From Tumebacillus algifaecis (GTDB lineage Bacteria > Bacillota > Bacilli > Tumebacillales > Tumebacillaceae): a stretch of DNA of 64,000 nt. Every line of letters starts with the position of its first letter. Positions within the stretch are counted from its first letter, which is position 1. The notes beneath the pieces were generated by a model, which saw only the letters and a list, made by a program, of their open reading frames with translations, did no database searches and was not told where the DNA came from. A program made the translations under genes and the position numbers. Where the stretch lies: assembly GCF_002243515.1 (NCBI RefSeq), contig NZ_CP022657.1:1417001-1481000 (forward strand). Direction: 5' to 3'. Of the stretch, positions 1 through 9,683 are shown piece after piece.

Positions 1-79
1 AGTCGAAATCTTCGTTCATTGTCAGTCATGATTTTTATATCGACTTTACAAGGGTTATCAGGTTTAATAACGAATAGAA

Positions 80-108
80 TTAACAGATAATATTGATTCT
101 CTTTTAAT
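80..108 (+). promoter_or_regulatory. Candidate sigma-A promoter of NRPS/PKS block 1
   Basis: TTAACA at 80-85 and TTTAAT at 103-108 are separated by 17 bases, a fair but not perfect sigma-A match in an AT-rich leader. Transcription would start near 115, giving a short leader before the ATG at 139. The ribosome binding site GGAAGGG (120-126) is rather far from that ATG (12 bases). Other AT-rich hexamers nearby could serve instead. Confidence 0.35.
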
Positions 109-138
109 GAAACCATACTGGAAGGGACGATCCACAAC

Positions 139-3100
139 ATGACTCTGTATGCATTTCCCGCGTCGTTCGCTCAGCGCAGGCTTTGGTTTTTGGATCAACT
201 CATGCCGGGGAATGCGGCGTACCATATGCCGTTTGCATTGCATCTAAAGGGAATTTTGGATGTAAATGCTTTACAAGGTGCCTTGCAGGAGATCGTGCGC
301 AGGCATGAAACGCTGCGCACTATGTTCCGTGAGCGCGACGGTGAGCCGCTACAGATCGTTCGTGAACAGGTCGAATGGACGCTGACGGTGAACGATCTGG
401 AAGAATTAGAAGAGACTGAACGGGAAGCTCATCTCCAGCGATCGCTTGCCAATGAATGCGCTCGCCCGTTTGTTTTGACGGACGATCTGCCGCTGCGGGT
501 GACTTTGTATCGGTTGGGGGCGGAAGAGCATGTGCTCTTGTTCGTGCTCCATCACATCGTTTCGGACGCATGGTCAAACGGGGTGATCGCCCGGGAACTG
601 TCGGCGCTCTATGCGGGGCTTGTCAACGGGGAGGCGTCTGTGCTGGCTGAGCCGGACATTCAGTATGCCGATTATGCTCACTATCAGCTGGAATGGCTGG
701 ATGGTGCAGAATATCAAGAATCGTTACGCTTTTGGAAAGCGGCGCTGGAAGGTCATCCGTACTTTCTGCCTTTGCCTGCCGACCATGAGCGCCCGGCGCG
801 CGCGAGTGGCCGTGGCGGTGCCGTGCAGTTTACGTTACCTGAGGGGTTGACGCAACAGCTGCGCGAGGTGGCGTTGCGAGAAGGGGCGACGATGTTTATG
901 ACGCTTCTGACTGCGTTCAACATCCTGCTCGCACGCTATGCGGAAGTGCGCGATGTGTTGGTTGGGACGCCCGTCGCAGGGCGGACGCAAGAAGAGGTCG
1001 AAGGGACGGTCGGACTGTTTGCCAATTCGCTGGTGTTGCGGACGCAATTGGCCGAGGAGATGACATTTGCAGAATTGCTGCAGGCTGTGAAACAGAAGGC
1101 GCTCGCCGCCTATGCTCATCAGGAGATGCCATTTGATAAGCTGGTTGAGGAGTTGCAGCCAGAGCGGAGTACAGCTTATTCGCCGCTGTTTCAGGTGATG
1201 TTCTCGCTGCAAAATGCGGCGGGGCCGCTGGTCGTGCTACCCGGTGTGACGGCAACGGAAGTGGAGATTGCGCGCACCCATGCGAAATTTGACCTCCTGC
1301 TCGATGTGACAGAGACGGCAGATCAACTGCTCTGCGTGTTGGAGTACAGCGCCGATCTGTTCGAGCGCGAGACGGTCGAGAAGATGGCGGGTCATCTGAC
1401 GACGTTGCTCTATGGAGCGGCACAGTCTCCGCAGACCAAGTGGCAAGCGCTTCCAAGCCAAGAAATTCCGGTCGGTCTGGTGCGGCATGAGGTGAAGAAC
1501 TCACGTCCATCTGAGGCCGTGTATGCGGCGCCGCGCACGCCGACCGAAGAGATCGTCACCGCGATCTTTGCTGGCGTGTTGCGGGTGGGGCGCGTCGGGA
1601 TCGAAGATGATTTCTTTGAACTGGGCGGCCATTCTTTGCTCGGGGCGCAGGCGATGTCGCGCATTCGCACCGCGTTTGGCGTCGGGATTCCGCTGGAGGT
1701 ACTGTTTGAATCACCGCGCGCTGTCGATGTGGCCGCACAGGTGGAGCGGATTTTGCAAGCGTCGAGCGGGAGTGATCGAGCAAGTGCCCCGATTGCGCTC
1801 CTGTCGCGAGAGCAGGAACTTCCCCTCTCCTATGCTCAACAACGCTTGTACGTGCTGGATCAAATCTTGACGGAAAAGTCGGCGTACAACATGCCGTTTG
1901 CTGTCAAGCTCGTCGGGGAGCTGGATGTGTCCGCCTTGGAGCAAAGCCTCGATACGATCGTGAAGCGGCATGAGTCGCTGCGAACCACGTTCGCAGAGGG
2001 GGACGAAGGGCCGATTCAGGTGGTCGCGCCTGCTGGGTGGACACCGCTTGTGGTCGTGGACCTGAGCGGGATGCCGCTCGAGGAGCGGGACGCTGAGCTT
2101 TTGCGGCATGTGCAGGCTGAAGCGGAAACTCCCTTTTCCTTGCAACAAGGGCCCCTGCTGCGCTACTCGCTGTTGAAGCTGGGCGAAGCAGAACATGTGT
2201 TGATGCTCAACTTTCATCACATCGTATTTGACGGTTGGTCGGTCGGTGTGCTGATTCGGGAACTGACCATGCTGTACAGTGGTGGAGAACTGCCCGATAT
2301 AGCGGTGCAATATGCCGATTATGCGGCTTGGCAGCGCGAATGGCTGGCCGATGAAGTGCTGGAGCGGCAGATCTCGTATTGGAAAAGTCAGCTTGGCGGA
2401 GAATTGCCGATGCTGGAACTGCCGATCGACCGGCCGCGTCCGCCTGTGCAAACCTATGCCGGCGCTGTGCTGAAGTTTGAGCTGACGAACGAGCTGACCG
2501 CTTCGCTAAAAGCGTTTAGCACCGAAAAGCACGCGACGCTGTTTATGACGCTCTTGAGTGGATTTGTGACCCTGTTGCACCGCTATTCAGGGCAGGAGGA
2601 CATCTGTGTCGGGACGCCGATCGCCGGACGCAACCGGGAGGAAATCGAGGAGACAATCGGCTTTTTTGTCAATACGCTGGTGTTGCGCAGCGACTTGTCG
2701 AACAACCCCAAGTTTTCCGAATTGGTCGGACAGGTGCGCCAAACGGCGCTGGGGGCGTATGCACATCAAGATGTGCCGTTTGAGATGCTGGTCAAGGAAC
2801 TTCAGCCGGAGCGCAATATGAGCGGTTCGCCGTTGTTTCAGGCGATGTTCGTGCTGCAAAATGCTCATGTCGAGAAGGTGGCGCTGGCCGATTTGTCGCT
2901 CGAACCTGTGGAGTTGGAGAGCCGAACGGCGAAGTTTGACATGTTGGTCTCGATGGCGGAGACGGACGGTGTTCTGACGGGGACTTGGGAGTACAACACC
3001 GATCTATTTGATGAAGCGACGATTCGACGGATGATCGGTCATTTTGAAACGCTGTTCGTGGAGGCGATGCGCGAGCCCGAGTTGACGGTGGGTGAGATCA

Positions 3101-5088
3101 AGTTGCTCTCCGCACAGGAACAAATGGCCGCGGTGCTGGAAACGGTGGGCGGCGATGAGCGCCTCAGACTGCTCGGTTCGGAGCACACGGAAGCCACGAC
3201 AGGTAGCGGAGTGGAAGCGGGCGATGCACCTCTGCCGCTTTTGCAAGAGTTGGTGGAAGCGCAGGCGGCCAAGACTCCCGATGCGGTCGCTGTGCGGATG
3301 GAAGGACGGATGCTGACCTATCGGGAGCTGAACGAGGAAGCGAATCGTCTGGCGCGCTATTTGCAACGTCTCGGCACGGGGGCGGATGTTCCAGTTGGCA
3401 TTTCGATGGAACGGTCGCCCGAAATGATCGTGGGGCTGTTGGCGATTCTGAAGGCGGGCGGATGCTATGTGCCGCTCGACCCGTCCTATCCGAAAGAGCG
3501 CTTGGAGCGGATCGTGCGGGAGTCGCGCATGTCGATTCTCTTGACCAACCAAAGTGACTCCGAATGGGAAGCGTCGGTCACCTCGGTCGTCAATGTGGCA
3601 CGCGATCAATCGCTGTGGGCGGCGGAAAGCTCGGCGAATCGGGAGCATGAGGTGACATTGGATCATCTGGTCTATGTGCTATACACCTCGGGCTCGACCG
3701 GCGTGCCAAAAGGAGTGGCGATGCCAGGCCGTGCGGTGGTGAACTTGATCGCTTGGCAATTGCAGGACGCCCGCGCTATGCAGGCCACGACGCTGCAGTT
3801 CACTTCGCTCAATTTTGATGTGTCGTTTCAAGAGATCTTCGTCACGCTCTGTGCAGGCGGGACGTTGGTGCTGATGACCGAGGAGATGCGGAAAAATCTG
3901 ACCGGATTGCCGCAATTCCTTCGGGAGCAACAGATCGAGCGCTTGTTCTTACCGTTTGTCGCACTGCAACATGTGGCCGAGGTGAGCGTGGAGCAAAACA
4001 TTGACCTGCCCGCGTTGCAAGAAGTGATGACAGCAGGTGAACAGTTGCAGATCACGCCTGTTGTGCGTGAATTTTTCAGGCGGCATCCGCACTGTCTTTT
4101 GTATAACCAGTACGGGCCGACTGAGACGCATGTGGTGACGTCGCTCCGGCTGGAGGGATCGGTAGAACGGTGGCCGCTGTTGCCGTCGCTGGGCCGACCG
4201 ATCACCAATGCGAAAGTGCTGATCCTCGATGCGCGGATGCAGCTCGTGCCGCTCGGGGTAAAAGGAGAGATCTGCCTTGGCGGACGTGCAGTGGCGCGCG
4301 GATATTTGGAGCGAGAGGATTTGACCGAGGAACGTTTTGTCAACAGTCCGTACGGGCGGTTGTACAAGACGGGCGATGTGGGACGCCTACTGCCAGATGG
4401 CACGGTCGAGTATCTGGGGCGTCTCGATCATCAGGTGAAAATCCGCGGGTTCCGCATCGAACTCGGTGAGATCGAAGCGGCGTTGGCCCAACATGCTGAG
4501 ATTCGAGATGCGGTCGTCATGGCGAGGAATGACCTGCCAGGCGGCAAACGCTTGGCAGCTTATGTGGTCGCACAGGATGGTGCGACGAGCGGTCCGCTGG
4601 AATGGCGGAATTTCCTGCGCGAGCGGCTGCCTGATTACATGGTACCGTCCACTTTTGTGGCACTCGATCAATTTCCGTTGACGCCAAGTGGCAAAGTGGA
4701 TCGCAAGTCGTTACCAGCACCTGTCGCCACACAAGGGGCAGGTGAAAACGCGTACCATCCGCCGCAAAATGAAATCGAGCGGCAGTTGGTCGAGGTCTGG
4801 TCGAAACTGCTGGCTGTGGAGCAGGTCGGGATTCACGATAATTTCTTCGACTTGGGCGGTGACTCACTGCTGATCTTACAGTTGCACAAGCAACTCGTCA
4901 GGCAGTTTCCCGAGCGGGCATTGACGGTGGTCGAGCTGTTCCGTCACCCGACGATTCATACGTTGGCCGCCTTCTTGGTTCAAGAATCGGCCGAACAGCC
5001 ATCCTTTGCGGTGGTCGAAAACCGTGTGGAAAAACAAAAAGAGATGCTCGCCAAACGCAAACAGATGATGAAGGGCAGGAGGACATAA
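139..5088 (+). CDS. Nonribosomal peptide synthetase, C-T-C-A-T (Pro-like A domain)
   Basis: This 1649-residue protein has five domains. C1 runs from about 5 to 430 with HHIVSDAWS near 138, so the usual DG is DA. T1 is at about 470-540 with Ser in LGGHSLL near 498. C2 runs from about 558 to 1000 with HHIVFDGWS near 692. The A domain spans about 1030-1530 (YTSGSTGVPKG near 1181, NQYGPTETH, C-terminal SGKVDR). T2 is near 1573 (LGGDSLL). The first C-T pair has no A domain. The A-domain specificity residues read approximately DVQFMAQVVK, closest to the known proline code DVQLIAHVVK; Pro or a Pro-like acid is inferred. The protein starts directly at the first C core motif with no docking extension, which suits the first enzyme of a line. 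Its basic C-terminal tail (KQKEMLAKRKQMMKGRRT) matches two other NRPSs here that precede a PKS. The next gene starts 4 bases downstream. Confidence 0.93.
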   Translation: MTLYAFPASFAQRRLWFLDQLMPGNAAYHMPFALHLKGILDVNALQGALQEIVRRHETLRTMFRERDGEPLQIVREQVEWTLTVNDLEELEETEREAHLQRSLANECARPFVLTDDLPLRVTLYRLGAEEHVLLFVLHHIVSDAWSNGVIARELSALYAGLVNGEASVLAEPDIQYADYAHYQLEWLDGAEYQESLRFWKAALEGHPYFLPLPADHERPARASGRGGAVQFTLPEGLTQQLREVALREGATMFMTLLTAFNILLARYAEVRDVLVGTPVAGRTQEEVEGTVGLFANSLVLRTQLAEEMTFAELLQAVKQKALAAYAHQEMPFDKLVEELQPERSTAYSPLFQVMFSLQNAAGPLVVLPGVTATEVEIARTHAKFDLLLDVTETADQLLCVLEYSADLFERETVEKMAGHLTTLLYGAAQSPQTKWQALPSQEIPVGLVRHEVKNSRPSEAVYAAPRTPTEEIVTAIFAGVLRVGRVGIEDDFFELGGHSLLGAQAMSRIRTAFGVGIPLEVLFESPRAVDVAAQVERILQASSGSDRASAPIALLSREQELPLSYAQQRLYVLDQILTEKSAYNMPFAVKLVGELDVSALEQSLDTIVKRHESLRTTFAEGDEGPIQVVAPAGWTPLVVVDLSGMPLEERDAELLRHVQAEAETPFSLQQGPLLRYSLLKLGEAEHVLMLNFHHIVFDGWSVGVLIRELTMLYSGGELPDIAVQYADYAAWQREWLADEVLERQISYWKSQLGGELPMLELPIDRPRPPVQTYAGAVLKFELTNELTASLKAFSTEKHATLFMTLLSGFVTLLHRYSGQEDICVGTPIAGRNREEIEETIGFFVNTLVLRSDLSNNPKFSELVGQVRQTALGAYAHQDVPFEMLVKELQPERNMSGSPLFQAMFVLQNAHVEKVALADLSLEPVELESRTAKFDMLVSMAETDGVLTGTWEYNTDLFDEATIRRMIGHFETLFVEAMREPELTVGEIKLLSAQEQMAAVLETVGGDERLRLLGSEHTEATTGSGVEAGDAPLPLLQELVEAQAAKTPDAVAVRMEGRMLTYRELNEEANRLARYLQRLGTGADVPVGISMERSPEMIVGLLAILKAGGCYVPLDPSYPKERLERIVRESRMSILLTNQSDSEWEASVTSVVNVARDQSLWAAESSANREHEVTLDHLVYVLYTSGSTGVPKGVAMPGRAVVNLIAWQLQDARAMQATTLQFTSLNFDVSFQEIFVTLCAGGTLVLMTEEMRKNLTGLPQFLREQQIERLFLPFVALQHVAEVSVEQNIDLPALQEVMTAGEQLQITPVVREFFRRHPHCLLYNQYGPTETHVVTSLRLEGSVERWPLLPSLGRPITNAKVLILDARMQLVPLGVKGEICLGGRAVARGYLEREDLTEERFVNSPYGRLYKTGDVGRLLPDGTVEYLGRLDHQVKIRGFRIELGEIEAALAQHAEIRDAVVMARNDLPGGKRLAAYVVAQDGATSGPLEWRNFLRERLPDYMVPSTFVALDQFPLTPSGKVDRKSLPAPVATQGAGENAYHPPQNEIERQLVEVWSKLLAVEQVGIHDNFFDLGGDSLLILQLHKQLVRQFPERALTVVELFRHPTIHTLAAFLVQESAEQPSFAVVENRVEKQKEMLAKRKQMMKGRRT

Positions 5089-5091
5089 GAG

Positions 5092-8000
5092 ATGAGCAAC
5101 GCGTTGATGGAAGGGATTGCGATTATCGGCATGTCGGGGCGTTTTCCCGGCGCAAAGAATGTGGAGGAGTTCTGGGAGAACATCAAAAATGGGGTGGAAT
5201 CGATCTCCACATTTCAAGATGAAGAGCTGAAAGCGGCTCTGGTCTCCGAACAATTGCTTCAGCATCCCAATTATGTCAAGCGCGGCGGGGTGCTGGAAGG
5301 CGCGGACAGCTTCGATGCGGAGTTTTTCGGCTACACCCCGCGCGAGGCGGAGATCACCGACCCGCAGCAGCGCGTTTTTTTGGAGGCAGCTTGGAGTGCG
5401 CTTGAGCATGCCGGATATGATGCGGAACGCTTTGCAGGCGCAGTTGGCATGTTTGGCGGAGCGGCGAGCAACCGTCATGAGTCGATGTATCTCGCCGCCA
5501 ACCAAGATGTGGTGGCAGCGATGGGGCCACTGCAAGCGTTGATGGGCGTGTCCCGCGACTTTTTGGCGACGCGCGTCTCTTACAAACTCAACCTGACTGG
5601 CCCGGCCGCGACGGTGCTCACCGCTTGCTCGACCGGACTGGTCGCGGTGCATCAAGCCTGCCAAAGCCTGCTGATGTACGAATGCGACATGGCGCTCGCT
5701 GGCGGCGTCGCCGTGACGTTGCCTCAGAAGCAGGGCTATCTCTATCAGGAAGGCGGCATCATGTCACCGGATGGACACTGTCGCACGTTTGACGCTGAAG
5801 CCAAAGGTACGGTGCCTGGCGAAGGGGTCGGCGTGGTGGTATTGAAGCGTTTGGAAGAAGCGCTGGCCGATGGCGATACGATCCATGCGGTGATCAAAGG
5901 GACGGCGATCAACAACGACGGTGCGATGAAAGTCGGCTACACCGCGCCGAGCACCGACGGTCAGGCGCAGGCGATCGCGCAAGCTCAACTGCTGGCTGGC
6001 GTGGAACCGGACACGATCAGCTATGTCGAGGCGCATGGCACGGCGACCGCATTGGGCGATCCGATTGAAGTGGCGGCGCTGACACAAGTGTTTCGCAACA
6101 AGACGGAACGCGAGCAATTTTGCGCGCTCGGATCGGTCAAATCGAACATCGGCCACGCCGACGCCGCGGCAGGTGTCGCGGGCCTGATCAAAACGGTGAT
6201 GGCGCTGAAGCACAAGCAACTGCCGCCCTCCCTGCATTTTGAAAAAGGCAATCCGGGAATTCCGTTTGCCTCCTCGCCGTTCTACGTGAACCATGAGTTG
6301 AAAGCGTGGGAGACGGATGGTCCGCGCCGCGCTGGCGTTTCTTCTTTTGGCATCGGCGGTACGAATGCGCACGTGGTGCTCGAAGAGGCGCCGCAAGCGA
6401 ACAGCTCCCCGTCTGTCTCGTCACACCACCTGCTCGTGCTGTCAGCGAAGACGCCGACCGCGTTGGAGCAAGCTGCCCACAATCTGTCGGCACATCTCAG
6501 CACGCAAGCTGATCAGGCGCTGGCCGATGTGGCGCATACGTTACAACAGGGGCGCAAAGCGTTCACACATCGCCGTTTTGCCGTGGTCAGCGACCATGCG
6601 GATGCGGCAGAACTGCTCGTGTCGGCTGACGAAGCGCGCACAGGCAGCGGCTCTTTGACGACTGGTGAAGCAGAGATCGAGCGCTCCGTGGTCTTCCTGT
6701 TCCCTGGTCAAGGGGCGCAGTATGTGGGGATGGGCCGCGACCTCTATCATAGCGAAGCGGTGTTCCGCGACCATGTGGACCGCGCCGCCGAACTGTTAAA
6801 GCCACACCTTGGCCTCGATCTGCGCACGGTGCTCTACCCACAAGCAGGACAGGAGGCAACAGCGCAGGACGCGCTCACCGAGACTCGCTTGACGCAGCCC
6901 GCGCTGTTTGTCATCGAATATGCGTTGGCTCAGCTTTGGCTCGCCAAAGGGATCTCCCCGCAAGCGATGCTCGGCCACTCGATCGGTGAATATGTGGCCG
7001 CCTGCCTCGCGGGCGTGTTCACACTGGAAGCGGCATTGGAACTGGTCGCCGCGCGCGGTGCGCTGATGCAGGCGCTCCCAGAAGGTGCGATGCTCGCCGT
7101 GATCTTGTCGGAAGAAAAATTGCGGGAGATCCTGCCGACTGACCTCTCGCTTGCCGCCGTCAATGCACCGAACGCCTGCGTGGTGTCGGGTGACAGAGAA
7201 GCGGTGGCGGCGTTTGCAGCCGTGCTGGAGCAACAAAATATCTCGTCGCACCGCTTGGAAACCTCGCATGCGTTCCATTCCTCGATGATGGACGGAATGC
7301 TCGATGCCTTTTTGGCAACGGTGCAGGGGGTTGAACTGAACGCCCCGCAATTGCCGTACCTGTCCAATGTCAGCGGCTCATGGATCACTGCAGAACAAGC
7401 GACCGATCCCCGCTATTGGGTGACGCACCTGCGAGAAGCGGTGCGCTTTGCGGACAATGTGCAGGAACTGCTGCGCACGCCGTCCCGCGTCTATCTAGAA
7501 GTCGGGCCGGGCCATGCGCTTGGCAAAATGGTGAAACAGACGGCGCTTGCCATTAGCGCCAAAGCGGACACGGTCGCCTCGCTGCGCCACCGCAAGGAAG
7601 AGCTGCAGGACGGAGCCGCTTGGCTGCGCGCTGTCGGTCAACTGTGGGTGTCGGGCGTCGAGATCGATTGGAACACGTTGTATGGGGAGGCGGAACTGCG
7701 ACTTCGCGTTCCTTTGCCGACCTATCCGTTCGAGCGTAAAAAATATATGTTGCAACCGAGCGTGCCGGGGGTAGCGAAACGGTCGCTTGTGAAAAAACAA
7801 GCGGTCGCCGACTGGTACTACGTGCCGGTGTGGAAGCAAGGTCACCTGACAGCCGCCGCCATCGAGACCCCGCAGCGCTGGCTGGTCTTCCTCGATGATG
7901 CCGGATTTGGCAGGGAAGTCGTGCACGAACTGACAGCAGAAGGGCATGAGGTCGTATCGGTCGTCGCGGACGATCACTTCTCGCGCCTCGAAGAGCGTCT

Positions 8001-9654
8001 ATACGGCCTCGACCTGCGCGATCGCGCCCAGTACGGAGAACTGATCAAAGCGATTGTGCAGTCCGGTCAAACGCCGGAGCGCATCGTGCACTTTGGAGCG
8101 TTGACCGAACTGGAGCTGGCCGATGCGAGCCTCGACCGCTATGAAGCGGCACAGGAGCGCGGGCTGAACTCCCTGCTCTATCTGGCGCAGGCGATCACCG
8201 ACCAAGGTCTGAATGAGCAGATCGCGGTCACCGTCGTCACCAACAACTTGCAAGAAGTGACGGGTGGTGAGGTGTTTGCCCCTGAGCGCGCCACCTTGCT
8301 TGGCGCCTGCAAAGTCATCCCGCAGGAGTATCCGGCGCTGTCGATTCGCACGCTCGATCTGCATCTCCCCTCCACAGGAGCGGAGCAGGCGGCCGATTGT
8401 GTGGAACAGGTGGCGGAGGAACTTTTGTCAGAGGCGACAGAAGAGCTGGTCGCCTATCGCGGACAGTTCCGCTTCGTGCAAGCGTTCGAGCAAGCATCGC
8501 TGAAACATGCCTCCCGACGCGGGCGCGAACTGCGTAAAGAGGCAGTCTATCTGATCACAGGCGGCGCTGAAGAGACCGCTTTGCAACTGGCCGAATATCT
8601 TTCTTCGCAGGTGGGGGCAAAAGTCGTGCTGGTTGGCCCTGCAGAAGATCGCGAACTTGTGCAGACTCGACTCGGGCAGCAGGCAGGCTGGTTCTATGCA
8701 GCGGCTGATGTCACCCAACTTGGGCAGGTGCAAGCGGCGATCGAGCAGGCCGAAGCACAGGTTGGCAAACTGAACGGCGTGTTCCATGCGGTGGAAAATC
8801 GCGGCATGGGCATGATGCAGTTCAAAACGTCAGACGCCGTCTCGCACGCGCTCGATCCGAAAGTGAAGGGGGCTTTGGTGCTGGAGGCGGCGCTGAAAGG
8901 CACCGAGCTGGAATTTTTCGTATTGTTCGCTTCGACCTTTGGGCAAGTCGGTGGTTTGGGCGCGCTGGAAAATACGGCTTCGAGCTTGTTCCTCGACTGC
9001 TTTGCCCGCCAGAAGACGGCGAACGGCACGCGTGCGTATGCGATCGATTGGAGCATCTGGAAGTGGGAGACCTGGCAGGAAGAGCAGATGGATGGCAACC
9101 CGGCCGTACAAGCGCATATGAAGCAGATGCGCGAAGAAAATGGCATGACCAAAGCGGAAGGCATGGAAGCGCTGGTCAACATCATGGCGAGCGGGATGAC
9201 ACAGGTGATCGTCTCCACGCAAGACCTGCAAGCGGTCATCGCCAACCAGCAAGCCTACACGATGGGCGCGTTGTCACAAGGTGGCGCAGATGCATCCTTG
9301 CAGCGTGAAGGCGATGCCGACTATGTCGCGCCGCGCAATGAGACGGAAGAGAAGATCGCTTCCATCCTCGGCGAGCTGTTTGGCGTCGGGCAGGTGTCGG
9401 TGCTCGATAACTTCTTCGAACTCGGAGGCAACTCGCTGTTGGCGATTCAACTGGTCGCGCGGATTCGTCAGGAGTTCATGGTCGAACTGCCGATGGATGA
9501 GTTCTTCCAAGCGCCGACCATCGCCGGTTTGGCCGAGCGCGTTGCGCAAACTGGCTTGGCGCAAGATGAGTTGGATGAGTTGGAGCGTCTGCTTGGTGAG
9601 ATCGAAGACCTCGATTTGGAAGAAGTGCAGGCCCGGCTGTCGGGTGATCAGTAA
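5092..9654 (+). CDS. Type I polyketide synthase, KS-AT-KR(inactive?)-ACP
   Basis: One extension module of 1520 residues. The KS (about 5-430) has Cys179 in TACSTG and His in EAHGTAT and NIGHADAAAG. The AT (about 525-825) has the nucleophile Ser630 in GHSIGEY, and HAFH at 726 marks malonyl-CoA selection. A KR of the DWYYVPVWK type spans about 900-1345, and the ACP Ser sits in LGGNSLLAI near 1446. There is no DH, ER or methyltransferase. The KR looks dead: where active enzymes of this type have Tyr and Asn (YxAAN), this one has Asn1294 and Ser1298, and the nucleotide loop is ITGGAEE rather than TGGxGxxG. The module would then add an unreduced C2 (beta-keto) unit. After the ACP comes an acidic helical tail (ELERLLGEIEDLDLEEV), a likely docking element for the next protein. 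It is transcribed with the NRPS 4 bases upstream. Confidence 0.94.
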   Translation: MSNALMEGIAIIGMSGRFPGAKNVEEFWENIKNGVESISTFQDEELKAALVSEQLLQHPNYVKRGGVLEGADSFDAEFFGYTPREAEITDPQQRVFLEAAWSALEHAGYDAERFAGAVGMFGGAASNRHESMYLAANQDVVAAMGPLQALMGVSRDFLATRVSYKLNLTGPAATVLTACSTGLVAVHQACQSLLMYECDMALAGGVAVTLPQKQGYLYQEGGIMSPDGHCRTFDAEAKGTVPGEGVGVVVLKRLEEALADGDTIHAVIKGTAINNDGAMKVGYTAPSTDGQAQAIAQAQLLAGVEPDTISYVEAHGTATALGDPIEVAALTQVFRNKTEREQFCALGSVKSNIGHADAAAGVAGLIKTVMALKHKQLPPSLHFEKGNPGIPFASSPFYVNHELKAWETDGPRRAGVSSFGIGGTNAHVVLEEAPQANSSPSVSSHHLLVLSAKTPTALEQAAHNLSAHLSTQADQALADVAHTLQQGRKAFTHRRFAVVSDHADAAELLVSADEARTGSGSLTTGEAEIERSVVFLFPGQGAQYVGMGRDLYHSEAVFRDHVDRAAELLKPHLGLDLRTVLYPQAGQEATAQDALTETRLTQPALFVIEYALAQLWLAKGISPQAMLGHSIGEYVAACLAGVFTLEAALELVAARGALMQALPEGAMLAVILSEEKLREILPTDLSLAAVNAPNACVVSGDREAVAAFAAVLEQQNISSHRLETSHAFHSSMMDGMLDAFLATVQGVELNAPQLPYLSNVSGSWITAEQATDPRYWVTHLREAVRFADNVQELLRTPSRVYLEVGPGHALGKMVKQTALAISAKADTVASLRHRKEELQDGAAWLRAVGQLWVSGVEIDWNTLYGEAELRLRVPLPTYPFERKKYMLQPSVPGVAKRSLVKKQAVADWYYVPVWKQGHLTAAAIETPQRWLVFLDDAGFGREVVHELTAEGHEVVSVVADDHFSRLEERLYGLDLRDRAQYGELIKAIVQSGQTPERIVHFGALTELELADASLDRYEAAQERGLNSLLYLAQAITDQGLNEQIAVTVVTNNLQEVTGGEVFAPERATLLGACKVIPQEYPALSIRTLDLHLPSTGAEQAADCVEQVAEELLSEATEELVAYRGQFRFVQAFEQASLKHASRRGRELRKEAVYLITGGAEETALQLAEYLSSQVGAKVVLVGPAEDRELVQTRLGQQAGWFYAAADVTQLGQVQAAIEQAEAQVGKLNGVFHAVENRGMGMMQFKTSDAVSHALDPKVKGALVLEAALKGTELEFFVLFASTFGQVGGLGALENTASSLFLDCFARQKTANGTRAYAIDWSIWKWETWQEEQMDGNPAVQAHMKQMREENGMTKAEGMEALVNIMASGMTQVIVSTQDLQAVIANQQAYTMGALSQGGADASLQREGDADYVAPRNETEEKIASILGELFGVGQVSVLDNFFELGGNSLLAIQLVARIRQEFMVELPMDEFFQAPTIAGLAERVAQTGLAQDELDELERLLGEIEDLDLEEVQARLSGDQ

Positions 9655-9683
9655 GCGAGCGAGGAGCAGGGAGGAACGATCAG

